Both the position numbers and the translations under genes were made by a program. From Mytilisepta virgata (lineage: Eukaryota; Mollusca; Bivalvia; Mytilida; Mytilidae), in contig JAPWFG010000022.1 in the NCBI GenBank assembly GCA_028015205.1, positions 682,001 to 746,000 on the forward strand: 64,000 nucleotides of DNA, given 5' to 3'. Position 1 is the stretch's first letter, and every line of letters begins with the position of its first letter. The notes beneath the pieces were generated by a model. The model did no database searches. It saw nothing but the letters and a program-made list of their open reading frames with translations, and was not told where the DNA came from. This document shows, one piece after another, positions 42,141 through 52,346 of this stretch.

Positions 42141-42887
42141 CATCCGTCATATAGGATTTAATTAAATCGAGTACCATAAGTATCATAGAACGAAATCAAT
42201 TTTGCAGATACTAAATATATATCAAATTTGCATAAAACAGTACAATATAGGTACGACAATAGTACAATAACAGTAACTCGATACGTGAACTTTAAAAGAC
42301 ATGTTTGTTGTCTTTTTATAATTAACCGTTTTATTTGAATAGATTTGTATAAAATTTCTCTTTTAACGTCTTTAAAATTGAAATAGATCTCTTTAACAAA
42401 CGACTGATTATTGAATATTTGGTTTTAAATGTGTATAATATGTACTACTAGGACTGTATTTTTTTTTCATACATTTCCAAGTTAGCTTATTTTTATTCAC
42501 AAGACAATTTAAGATTTCTTGATATGTGATGGAGAAAAAAATTAGATAATATGGAATAATTGTCGGATATGGAGTATACTTCTTATTATAGTTTATTCTC
42601 TGTCGTATGAGCATATTACTATAATGACAAATATAGAAGTATGACTTATTCTAGACACCATGGAGCTTTGCAGTTTCTGAGTTGCCATGGTTACATTTAG
42701 GTGTACAAGTAAAGGATATTAAGCTGATAAAAATTTTCCATTCCGTAATCAAAAAGGAGTTTTGACATCATTCCAGAACTATGGCTTCGGTCATTGTAAA
42801 ATAAAAAGTACTTACTCCTGTACACGAGGATATAATATTACATATATTAGTTGATTGTGAGTGAATTGTATGAGAAATATGGAGTAG

Positions 42888-42982
42888 ATGGATGGGTTAT
42901 TACTTGATTTAGCAGGATATAACCATGAAATTTTCCTTGATCTGTCCAAACGTGAAAGATTAGAATACAGATGTCAGTTATG
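42888..42982 (+). CDS. RING gene exon 1
   Basis: It encodes MDGLLLDLAGYNHEIFLDLS, KRERLEYRCQL and two bases of Cys32. The donor is TTATG|GTAAGT. It holds the first RING cysteines (RCQLC). Confidence 0.83.
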
Positions 42983-45694
42983 GTAAGTTGTCATGATATA
43001 AATTTATATTAAAATGGCATTTGATGTGGTATTGTCTCTTATAACTTGTTTGTTTGTTTTGTTTGTGGTTTACCGCCGTTTTCAGCACATTTTGGCTATT
43101 TCGCGGCGGCCAGTTTTTATTGGTGGAGGAAGCCGGAGTACCCCGACCTTTGGTAGGAAAATTTGCAATCCTTGTCAATTAAGATCGGAGTCGAACACAC
43201 CCCGCCACAGGTGAGATTCGAACTAACAACCCCAGCGTTGACAGCCTGGTGATCATTAGTAGTCATGACGAACTACCTAGACCATTTGGCCACCGAGGCT
43301 CCTCTTATAACTTGAGATCTCTGTAAGAAACGCTATTTTGATGTGGTATTGTGTCTTACAACTTGAGATCTCAGTAAGAAACGTTATCTTGATGTGGTAT
43401 TGTGTCTTACAACTTGAGATCTCAGTAAGAAACGTTATCTTGATGTGGTATTGTGTCTTATAACTTGAAATCTCAATAAGAAACGTTATCTTGATGTGGT
43501 ATTGTGTCTTACAACTTGAGATCTCAGTAAGAAACGTTATCTTGATGTGGTATTGTGTCTTACAACTTGAGATCTCAGTAAGAAACGTTATCTTGATGTG
43601 GTATTGTGTCTTACAACTTGAGATCTCAGTAAGAAACGTTATCTTGATGTGGTATTGTGTCTTATAACTTGAGATCTCAGTAAGAAATGTTATCTTTCCT
43701 AACCACATAGAAGAACGTTTTTGTACCCTTGACGCATTTGGATATCCATGCATAAAAAACATTTTTCAAAGACAGAATACAAACTGTACTACATTTTGCT
43801 CAAGTAAGATTAAGGGCATGATACTACGTCTGAGAACAAATTGCTAAAAAAGATGTGAATTAAGTCAAAGAGTAAATAAATGAGAACTTTATTTTATTTT
43901 CAGTCGATTCATTTTAAATAAACCTCATCAGTGTTGTAATGGGCACTTATATTGCAAGTCTTGTATAAATGAATGGACTCATCGTGGAAACAAAACGTGC
44001 CCCTTGTGTGGAGCTGGAGCGACATTTAATGAAAACATACCTTTAAGAGGTAAAATAGACAATAAGTATGTCAGATGTGAATCCACATTGTGTAAATGGA
44101 AGGGCAGACTTGAAAGACTAAATCATCATGTTAAGGAAACACATAATTCTTCTACGGAATCGGTTGCGAGTACCGAAAGGGATACATTATCAATCGAAGA
44201 CAGAATCGAAAATCATAAAACTACGGAAGAAGTCGACAGGTTACATCACTGGAAGAAAGAAGTTCTTCACAAAAGAATAAGAAAAATGGAAAGAAAAAAG
44301 CAGCGAGATGTTTTTGAGAGAGAAAGTGCACAGACGATGCCGCCTGACTCAACCACCGTGACGTCACGTGCCGAGAACCTCCGACCTTTGACGGATGTTA
44401 TGAATGGAAAATCTCAGGAAAGGTTACCACGAATTGAATGGAAATTACCACAACTGAATAGAGACAGTTTTTACCAAAGATTGAATGATATTGAAAATGT
44501 TAAACAAATTAAAAGGTATAATTATATAGGGATGTAAATAAATAAGCAGATTATATATGCGTAATTTGGAGATTTTTTCATATAATAAGATGTGATAATA
44601 AACAAAATATCCAGGAGCCTTCAAAACTGTTCAATATATTGCATGAAAACTCGGATATGAAGCATAAATTCTCGACACCAAATCCTTGAATGCACACAAA
44701 TGCACATAAAACGTTAGACGTTTTATTTGTACAGTATGGCGCCGGTATATTTTAAACGTCCAATACATCTTTAAACGAAAAACTGTTCTATTTTTATTAA
44801 AACAATTTATGAGTAAAATATCCTATAATAATATTATGAGATGCTTATTTTTAGAAAATCACAGTGCATGGATTCCCATCTTCTTGTTACAATTTAAAAA
44901 AAAAATTAATGTGATTTTAAATTTTCAAAATTTGGTAGAAGTTTTTAATGTAACGACATACATTATTAACTTTAGATAATGAAAAGATTTGTTTTTAATT
45001 TCACACCCAAATTATCCTTAAAACTTGCTCAAATCATTCAATTTTAATTTATTTAAACAAATAGAAGGGCAAAAACGAAAGTTATTCACTCTCATGATTC
45101 TCCTGTTTTTTTTTAAATTTCAAATGAAAATGGACTGTTCCATTGATGTTATCCCTTCCTCATACCGGATTTGACATGGACAGCATGACGGGTGTCCTGC
45201 AGGAAGCAGAGACTGCTTACTCTTCTGGAGCACCTGAGTCTACCCCCGGTAACTATCGAACATCCTTAACAAAATGGTTCAACGCAGCTTCGTTTCCATT
45301 CATGAAAACTTTTCCTACCTTTATTGATATTTTTTATTTTTAAGGAAGTGATACACATAAATATGGCTTAGTGTAGCTTTGCTAATCTTCATGAAATTAT
45401 TTTAGTTCATCATTGACTTATTTTAGGGAAGTGATACATAGAAAAATGGAGCAGATGGAACGCCGAAAACAACGAGAACGAGACAATATTTATAGAAATA
45501 TACAAAACATAGAAAGAAAAAGGGAAGAAAATCGACAAATGTCGGAACAGCGTATTCACCAAATAGAACACAAAATGAAAGACGAAAGAGAGGCGTTTGA
45601 AAAAAGACTTTCGGAGAAAGACAGAAAAAATAAGGAAGGATACGAACTATTAAAGAGACGTATCAGTGTTATTAAAGTTAAGATGAAAAGGTGA
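42888..45694 (+). CDS. RING / TRAF-type zinc-finger protein with 18-residue coiled-coil repeats, three exons
   Basis: The exons are 42888-42982, 43904-44515 and 45427-45694 (975 nt, 324 residues). The spliced RING has C29-x2-C32, C43-x2-H46-x2-C49-x2-C52 and C64-x2-C67 (CQLC, CCNGHLYCKSC, CPLC). A TRAF-type finger follows, C90-x4-C95-x-W-K-G-x-L..H107-x4-H112. The first Cys pair is split across the exon 1/2 junction, which strongly supports that splice. Residues 113-220 are polar. Residues 221-324 form a basic coiled coil of exact 18-residue units (FYQRLNDIENVKQIKREV, IHRKMEQMERRKQRERDN, ...). There is no MATH/TRAF-C domain, so it is not a standard TRAF receptor adaptor. A ubiquitin-ligase role is inferred from the RING. 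The ATG at 42888 is the first without an immediate stop; two upstream ATGs run into TAG. Confidence 0.85.
43049..43301 (-). mobile_element. SINE S2, full length, 13-bp TSD, inside a minisatellite
   Basis: On the minus strand it starts GGAGCCTCGGTGGCCAAATG, has the B box GAGTTCGAATCTCACC-like region (GTTCGAATCTC), the body TCGCGGCGGCC complement, and an A/C-rich tail. CTCTTATAACTTG is duplicated at 43036-43048 and 43302-43314. The target was the first unit of the 51-bp minisatellite. It lies in intron 1 of the RING gene. Confidence 0.93.
43302..43690 (+). repeat. 51-bp minisatellite in RING gene intron 1
   Basis: About seven and a half units of CTTACAACTTGAGATCTCAG, TAAGAAACGTTATCTTGATG, TGGTATTGTGT. 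Because 51 is 17 codons, the minus strand stays open for 161 codons; that is an artefact. Each unit contains A|GTAAGAA, a fair match to a 5' splice site in the sense direction. The first unit, split off by the SINE, starts at 43017, just 35 bp after the exon 1 donor. Confidence 0.92.
43904..44515 (+). CDS. RING gene exon 2 (rest of RING, TRAF finger, linker)
   Basis: It follows TTATTTTCAG. It completes Cys32 and encodes the rest of the RING, the TRAF-type finger, a Ser/Thr- and Glu-rich linker and the first coil unit. The donor is AAAAG|GTATAA, and two bases carry over. Confidence 0.87.
45110..45260 (+). repeat. Repeat arm, inverted relative to 47905-48055
   Basis: CCATTGATGTTATCCCTTCC, CATACCGGATTTGACATGG, GTCCTGCAGGAAGCAGAGAC and TTCTGGAGCACCTGAGTC match the reverse complement of 47905-48055 with few changes. 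It lies in intron 2 of the RING gene. Confidence 0.75.
45427..45694 (+). CDS. RING gene exon 3 (18-residue coil repeats) and stop
   Basis: The acceptor is TTATTTTAG. It encodes EVIHRKMEQMERRKQRERDN, IYRNIQNIERKREENRQM, SEQRIHQIEHKMKDEREA, FEKRLSEKDRKNKEGYEL and LKRRISVIKVKMKR, then TGA. The last codons read AAAAG|GTGATA. If that GT were used as a donor to the acceptor at 48190, the reading would stop two codons later, so the TGA is the natural end. Confidence 0.82.
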
Positions 45695-48189
45695 TAAAAC
45701 GGCATGTCTTTGGTTGTTTCAATGGCAACTTATCTTTTTTTCTGACGACGTGATAATCTTTTATTATTAAAATATAATTTAACGATTTCCATTACCATTT
45801 TCAAGATTTGAATTGTTGAACTTTCATATTTCACGATGGAGGCACAGAAAAAGTAAATATCATTAAAAACTACTGAAAGATTGCAGAAACTAAGTAACAT
45901 ACGAAGAACTGGGTGTCAGGAACATTTTTTATCTTTCCAGAGCACCCGAGGTCAATCATATTTTTTTTGTGGCATTTCAGGCCGGCCTTGTACTGATCCT
46001 CTTTGGTTTTCAATTTGTTTTTTTATCCCTGTGTTATTTTTTTTTCACTAATAAACCTTGTCTTTGAATTTTGCAAGATCCTTTGGAATTTACCTACTAT
46101 CTTCGGTATTCTACGTGCAGCTCATTTTTAAAGTTCTTATAAATTCTCCGTCCACAAAAAAGTATAATGTTCTGCTTTAAGAAAATATAGTAATATTCAC
46201 GACAACACCGTCATCTACCCACTCTCAAAACTTTTATCCTGACAGTTTAGAAAAAAAGTTTATGCATATTTAAACAATTTTGAAAGTATTCAAACCCCAA
46301 ATATGCGAGAAGTGTGCTCCTTCCCACAGAATTTATTTTACTTATACAGTTGAGGATAATAAATGTATAATAATGCTATTTTTTATTTGACATTGAGTTT
46401 TTAAAGTTATAGATTTAAAACTCCAGACATGCTCTTTATTGATTTTTTTTTTTATCTCGCAGGTCACTAATAACCACCAATTACTAATCGCCTAAATCCA
46501 ATAATATTTGTTATTTTCTAAAGTTTCAATTTTCAATTTGTGTCATAATTATATTCAAATGAAATTTTATTAATATAATACACGAATTGTTAGTATTCAG
46601 CTTTGTTCTTCGTGACAAAAGATTAAATTACTTCTTTCGAAGTGAAGTCTATATTGTAAGTCAACCAATTTTCAAAATGGCGTATAACTTGAACAGAAAA
46701 AGTGATTTTATGGACAAAATTTGGGTTTATATCTGAAAATCGTTTAAAGACATATGGAAGATATCATACACGAACCAATAAACGTTGAAAAAACACGCAT
46801 ATAAATGGAAATAATACAAAGAATGAACAAAGGAGAATTTTGTAAGTAGAATTTTTTGTTTTTTTCAACTTTTTTTTCAAAAAGCTGTAAATATCAATAA
46901 GACAACAATTCTGAAAAATACGAAGAGAGGTCCTCGTAAAGGTTAAACAACAACCTTTTATTACCCCATATTGTGAAGAAATTCAGTAGAAATTACAATA
47001 TGTCTGAAATATAAATTCTACTCCGTAAAACAAAAATAACATTAAGAAGGAACAAATGATCCTGATTTGAGACAGGCACATAAAATCTGGCAGGGTTAAA
47101 AAAAAAGGACAAATATACCTTATACCTAAGGAGAAATAAAAAAACGTAATCCATTGGACAGACAAACCCGGGAAGACAAATGAACAACCACAAGCACATC
47201 AAATAAACACAGAAAACTAAAAAAAAACAATGAACATCACGGACTCCTATAAAAACCAGGAGTGAACCCAGGTGCTCCGGAAGGGTAAGCAGTTCCTGGT
47301 CCGTATTCGGCACCCGTCGTGAAGTTCAACAAAGTCAATCCGGTGGAAGTTACAAATCGGTGGAGGCACATGAAATGTTACGACAGTGGGACCAGGTCCA
47401 ACATCATCTTATTGGAACACTGTAATGGTCAATGAATTCATGATGACGACCGTAAAATTTGCTAAGTGATGACAGCAACGTATCCCTGATAAAACCCCAT
47501 TTAAACTAATTAATAAGTATCCTACTTCCCATTTTTTCACCAGTTGGCACTCAAAATTATTTTTTCACTCGATCGCATTTATCATTACCATGTTGTAGAA
47601 ATAAGAATGAGAAACTCCACCTCGTTGAATAAATCCTAAAAAAAAATCTACAGTTAAAATTGGAAATGTTTAGTTGAAAAAAAGATGATCGATAATATCA
47701 AGAGAATATAACCGTAAATCTGGTTAAGGTAGACACAATTTAAGTAAGTAAAATCATGAAATACCAAAGTCATATTCGAAAGTGGGGAAAATCAAAAATA
47801 TCTGACAAACTCCAGAGAACAACTATAGCTATAGACAAGACCAAAACAATACAAACACTGCACTTAAAAAGTAAAAACATATGAACAACATGGACCCCAC
47901 CAAAAAAAAAAAAAAAACGGTGGTAGACTCAGGTACTCCGGAAGAGTAAGCGGTCTCTGCTTCCTGCATGACACCCGCCATGCTGCCCATGTCAAATCAG
48001 GTATGAAGAGACAACATCAATGGAACAGGTTCATTTTCATTTGGGAAACGGTTTTTTTTATCTGTCAACCAAGACATGATAACGTCCATAAAACTTAAAT
48101 AAGGATGACTGCAACTTAGGAGCAACATACTCCTGAGCAACTTTTGAGTAACTCATTAATTTTTTTTTGTATACTGATTTCTCTTACAG
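45695..48189. other. Region between the RING gene and the second coil gene
   Basis: There is no coding sequence I can support here. 47045-47450 is a minus-sense copy of the GGAGCACC-type repeat (AGGAGTGAACCCAGGTGCTC, GTGAAGTTCAACAAAGTCAA), and 47905-48055 is the inverted partner of 45110-45260. The 5' exon of the next gene could lie here but is not recognisable. Confidence 0.6.
47905..48055 (-). repeat. Repeat arm, inverted relative to 45110-45260
   Basis: It contains GGTAGACTCAGGTACTCCGG, GGTCTCTGCTTCCTGCATGA and GTCAAATCAGGTATGAAGAG, ending about 135 bp before the acceptor at 48189. Confidence 0.75.
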
Positions 48190-48218
48190 AGCCTAAGGTC
48201 TAAGGTATATCCGGTGCA

Positions 48219-49910
48219 ATGCAGTCAGACGCCATACAACAACAACGTCATACCCAAACTGAGAGACATGATAACATTGAAAAATCTAATGCTACGTCAC
48301 GGGCTCCAATTCAGGATATTTTGAAAAATACTGAAGGAACAAATGATGAAAAAACCAATGAAATTAATACGGTTGCCTTGAAAGAAAATTTTGCAGTAGA
48401 CGGCCAGTCACAAGAACAACACCAGAACAAGAAAACTGCAAACTCCATAGATAGTCAAGACCGGACAATAGGAGATCAAAGGAATTCAGATAACGTGAAG
48501 ACTAGTAAAACTACTTTGGACATTGAACCTGGAAAGTTTATTCCACACAGTGATGAACACTTACAAGAGAACGAGAAAATAGCAGACAACAAAGAAGGAC
48601 TGGACCTGAAAAAGGAAGATACAAGGAATTCGAAGGACATGAAATCTCATACAGAAAAATCAAAATCTGAAGATGGAAACTTAGTTTTAGAAACCGATAC
48701 AGAGTTACCGAGCGTGACAGAAAAGTCAAAAGATAATCTTGAAGACGGTGAAAACGGACAAAGTCCCGATAATGCTGCAGTTGGCGTTGGACACAACAAC
48801 CTAAATGGTGAAAGTTCACAGAAGACAGTTACCACCAGTGAAAATCACGACGAGAACGAAACATCAGCCATCCCAAAAGTGGAGGTGTCCATGACTAAAG
48901 ATACTGAAAGGTGTAATTCCACAATATTAGGTGAAATAAAAAAAGATAACTATGAAACAGGTACCAATGAAAAGTCAAGAGACAGATTGAAACTACAAAC
49001 GCCAAAAAAGTTGGTAGCAGTGCGGAAACTAGAACCGATAACGTCACACATCCGAATGGAAGAAATTCAATGGCAAAGACTTCTAGAACGAAGATTGACG
49101 AGAGAAAACCAAGGGAGAGAAATTGAACAAAGATATAAGAATGATATTAAAACACAATATCGGAATTTAGAAAAACAGAAAAAGACTCATAATTTGACCC
49201 TGAAACGTAGAATGGAAGAATTCGAAAAGAAAAGGCGCACAAATAGTATTTTCTTCTGTCGTATGTTGCAGAAAAAAGACCGCGAATATCAGATTGAAAA
49301 CAATGCTCTTCAACAAAGAGTTATCGAAATTGAAAAACAAAAACAGAGAAACGTAAATAAGTTAAGAGCACGAGTGAATTATTTTGAGGAAAAAAAACAA
49401 AAAGAGCAGGAACTATTTCTTCACCGGATGCAAGAATTAGAAAAGCAGCGCGAGGAAGAGTACGAGGCGTCACAAAAACGTCTGCAAGAAATTGAAAAAA
49501 AGAAATATAATGAAAGAAAGGCATGGTTACTTCATGTTCAAAAGGTAGAAGGACTGAAGAAAGAACTGTTCAAAAAATCCATCAACTCGCTGAATGAGTC
49601 AGTACCAATAACCAGCCACTCAAGAACAGAAGCACTTCACAATGAAATCAGCCCACGTGATTACAGGTTTATTCAACAAAACATAAAGGACCAGGCAAGA
49701 GTAATGGAAAGCGTCACAGCTTATCCTAGTTCAATTCCACACTTGCCAAAAATACACAAGAGACAAGTGACAAAAAAAAAGAAAAATAGTCACACAACTA
49801 GTTTGACGCATAATACCGAAAACGAAGCTAGTGTAAATGCATCGGCACAGAAAAGCATGGACGAAAATCATTCAGATGACAAACGATTGGATGTAGTGGT
49901 ATCAAATTAG
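48219..49910 (+). CDS. Coiled-coil protein of 563 residues with eight 18-residue repeats
   Basis: A single coding exon. A good acceptor (TGATTTCTCTTACAG, exon from 48190) lies 29 bp upstream, and in-frame TAA at 48201 excludes an upstream coding extension. This suggests a noncoding first exon and start at 48219. Residues 1-290 are acidic, polar and probably disordered (many Ser, Asn, Glu, Lys). Residues 310-453 are eight gap-free 18-residue units, for example LKRRMEEFEKKRRTNSIF, LRARVNYFEEKKQKEQEL, FLHRMQELEKQREEEYEA and SQKRLQEIEKKKYNERKA. Residues 454-563 are polar again. I recognise no catalytic domain. Its closest visible relatives are its two neighbours, and unlike the first it has no RING. 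The function is unknown; a scaffold or interaction role would be inference. Confidence 0.83.
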   Translation: MQSDAIQQQRHTQTERHDNIEKSNATSRAPIQDILKNTEGTNDEKTNEINTVALKENFAVDGQSQEQHQNKKTANSIDSQDRTIGDQRNSDNVKTSKTTLDIEPGKFIPHSDEHLQENEKIADNKEGLDLKKEDTRNSKDMKSHTEKSKSEDGNLVLETDTELPSVTEKSKDNLEDGENGQSPDNAAVGVGHNNLNGESSQKTVTTSENHDENETSAIPKVEVSMTKDTERCNSTILGEIKKDNYETGTNEKSRDRLKLQTPKKLVAVRKLEPITSHIRMEEIQWQRLLERRLTRENQGREIEQRYKNDIKTQYRNLEKQKKTHNLTLKRRMEEFEKKRRTNSIFFCRMLQKKDREYQIENNALQQRVIEIEKQKQRNVNKLRARVNYFEEKKQKEQELFLHRMQELEKQREEEYEASQKRLQEIEKKKYNERKAWLLHVQKVEGLKKELFKKSINSLNESVPITSHSRTEALHNEISPRDYRFIQQNIKDQARVMESVTAYPSSIPHLPKIHKRQVTKKKKNSHTTSLTHNTENEASVNASAQKSMDENHSDDKRLDVVVSN

Positions 49911-50087
49911 ATAAAAATTGAACATTTATTTTTATGTTTTTTTTTAATAATTTTAATGATTTATTAAATATCTAATACCTTAAGTTTTGAACTATGTAAG
50001 GCATTGTCAATTAATTCAAAGCACAGCTGATTTTAGAATTTCATTTTTAAATTGGATTACTACAATGTATATGTAAAGTCAAGAAAT

Positions 50088-50255
50088 ATCGAAGGGATAT
50101 TCGAAGGAGGGAACAATCGAAATGACTGACAAACACCGGAGAACAACGAAGACAAGACCAAAACAATACATGCACTACAATTAAAAACTAAAAACATTTG
50201 AACAACACGGACCCCACCACAAAACCCGGGGTAGACCCAGGTACTTCCTGCAGGC
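50088..50255 (-). repeat. GGAGCACC-type repeat fragment
   Basis: GACTGACAAACACCGGAGAA, CAACACGGACCCCACC and CCCGGGGTAGACCCAGGTAC match 47800-47950. The remainder of 49911-51380 shows no gene. Confidence 0.6.
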
Positions 50256-51387
50256 ATCAAAGGATATCATTCTTTTTGCTCTGATGTTGTACCCATGCGT
50301 TTACTCCTTTTCGGCCCTTTTTGGTATCTTAATCTGCTCTGCAAAAGTAGGATTATTGTTTCGGATTTTCATATTGCCCGTTTCGAGAACCGCCGATGAG
50401 TTGTTTTGGTGATGATTTGTCCTGATTCCGGCCTGCTGGTTACTCAGTATCACAGAGTATGTGTCGGAACAAACACTATGTTTTGTTACAGATGATCTTG
50501 AAGGAAATTGTGTGTCGAACTACATATAGATGTTATGTGTCCCGCCAGTTGTCCTATATATGTTTCAAATCTTTTAGTTTTCAATGATTGTCCCTTGTGT
50601 TTGTATTTCTGCGTAATGGTAGGTAACATTTTGATCTTCTAGACATTTTCCAGAGTCTTTTATCTCCTGATTTAATGTTAAATTGTAAAGACTAAGAAGA
50701 ATTATGAATTTTATTAAGAATTTTCATACACATCTTTATTTTATTTAAATGGTTTAATCAGTTGAACATACTCTTCAACTGTGTTTGGAATGGTTCTGGG
50801 AAACGGCTCAATCAATTGAAACCAAATTTGTAACAAAAATATACCACCATCTGAAGTTGTGCTTCGTCATACTAAAAAATTCAGGATGGCCGCCAGCTTC
50901 AAAAATTCTTGATATCTCCAATTTTAGCGTAGAAATGTTCAGCACCATCAAAAATTGTGTAGAAGATCATTCTGAAAAATCAGAGATAGCCGCCGTCTAA
51001 GCTGAAAAAATCGGAAAAAAAATCATAAATGGGAGGACGAGGGGGGGGGGGCTTGGTGGACATCTGTTATGCCGTGCATAAAAATCAATAATAGTTATTT
51101 AAATTGTTTGTCATATGAATATCCTCTTCAACTTTTTGCGTTGTTGTTTCGACTTTAACATTTTAAGCCTTGCCCACAAATGAAGAGTCGTAAATCGATG
51201 ACGTATAAATATCTAGTGCGTCACAATTGATATCGATTTATTTATTATTGCCAAGGAGCTGATACCTCTTTTTGTGATTCCAATTTAAGTTCCCGAGGGT
51301 ATCATTAGCTCAGTTATTAGTATTCCAATAATAATATAAAATTTATACTTTAAATTTTCTGGTATAAAAATGTCAATTTAAAAAAGA

Positions 51388-51510
51388 AGAAAAAGAGAAG
51401 AGAATGAAAAACGAGAAAAGGCACAAAAGAAAAAAGCGATTGTATGAATAAATAAAGATAAGAAAATGATGGATAGATTCATGTACCTTAAGAATATTGT
51501 TTAAAAGACT
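51388..51510 (+). pseudogene. Decayed fragment of the third coil gene's 5' coding region
   Basis: It aligns with 55590-55700: AATGAAAAACGAGAAAAGGC against ATTGAAAAACGAGAAAAAGC, AAAGATAAGAAAATGATGGA against AAGGATAAGGAAATGATGGA, and CTTAAGAATATTG in both. Translated, it gives NEKREKAQKKKAIV, stop, INKDKKMMDR, FMYLKNI. The matching part of the gene reads EKREKAWKKQQAER..KDKEMMDKYLKNI. It has an in-frame stop and a one-codon insertion, and no long frame on either side. Confidence 0.8.
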
Positions 51511-51563
51511 AAGTGTAATATTGTTTAAAAGACTAAGTGTTTGTATACAATACATCTGAATTA

Positions 51564-51892
51564 AGGATGCTCGCTGGTCTTTTTGTCAGATTTTCGAAAT
51601 CCTCGGGTTTTATCCATTTCTTAAACATGAATTTTTTTTGGCCCATGAATCCCTACTTTTTCTTTTATAATTCAATCATATATACCGTAAAGTGGTAATT
51701 GACAAAATCTTATGAAATCCTTTTTTTCATACATTTTTGAGAGACTGAAGTTGCCAATACAAAGACGATGAAAAATCCAGAGAAAACCCATTTCCTGCAA
51801 TTTTTCAAGGCCTTATAGCTCTAAAATGAGCACATGAACCTATATTTTTTTCTTGCTTATTTGTTTACTATTCAAAATTTCAATCATTGAGT
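51564..51892 (+). repeat. Dispersed repeat R1, copy 3
   Basis: TTAAGGATGCTCGCTGGTCT through TTGCTTATTTGTTTACTATT. High identity to 27569-27905, with small indels. Confidence 0.88.
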
Positions 51893-51971
51893 ACAAATGA
51901 TGAGCTGTAAATCATCGCGAAATTTGCGAATCTCATACATCATACATTAGTATCGCTGCCTACATATTAAA

Positions 51972-52346
51972 GGATGGATTGATGAATTTTTTTTAATGTC
52001 CTGTGGCGACTATTTAATGCATATCAAGACGAGAACATGTTGATACGATATGAATATGAACCCTGTTTTATACTGGTTCGGCACACTGAGCCGGATTTTC
52101 CGCAGTTTGTCAGTTGTTTAGATTTTCCCCTCCTTCGAATATTCTTTTGGTATTTCTTGACTTTACTTAACGTGCTAAAGACTTATTACCTCACGCGGAC
52201 ACATTATACTGACTCTGGGCCGAGCAGTACTTTGCTCTTGCTCCTAGGTGCCGCGTGCTTGGCGGAGAAGCAGCAAATACTAAATCTATTAGTTTTGGTT
52301 TGACCATAGTCCGGGTTTTGACGCTACTATGAGACCACCGAGGCGA
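51972..52346 (-). repeat. SINE S3, minus strand
   Basis: The minus-strand reading starts CGCCTCGGTGGTCTCATAGT and shows CACGCGGCACCTAGGAG, GTCAGTATAATGTGTCCGCG and a tail with TCGTCTTGATATGCATTAAA. A 40-bp insert of unrelated sequence sits near 52100-52170. Confidence 0.75.

Larger units (their letters stand above)
39934..42887. promoter_or_regulatory. Head-to-head intergenic region, DNase II (-) and RING gene (+)
   Basis: This 2.95 kb separates the two divergent start codons and so must hold both promoters, but I recognise no TATA box or other element I would defend. It includes an M3 MITE (40315-40481), an inverted R1 repeat and an interrupted S3 SINE. No further coding sequence is seen. 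Confidence 0.5.

Noticed and set aside
43277..43762. 161-codon open frame on the minus strand with repeats of ITFLTEISSCKTQYHIK
   Set aside because: The 51-bp minisatellite is a multiple of three and so keeps a frame open. It lies in an intron on the wrong strand and has no family likeness.
45690..48221. Fusion of the RING gene to the 563-residue ORF by splicing from AAAAG|GTGATA to the acceptor at 48189
   Set aside because: The join gives AGA GCC TAA, a stop after two codons, and the ORF has an in-frame TAA at 48201. A fused protein would need an unseen splice site.
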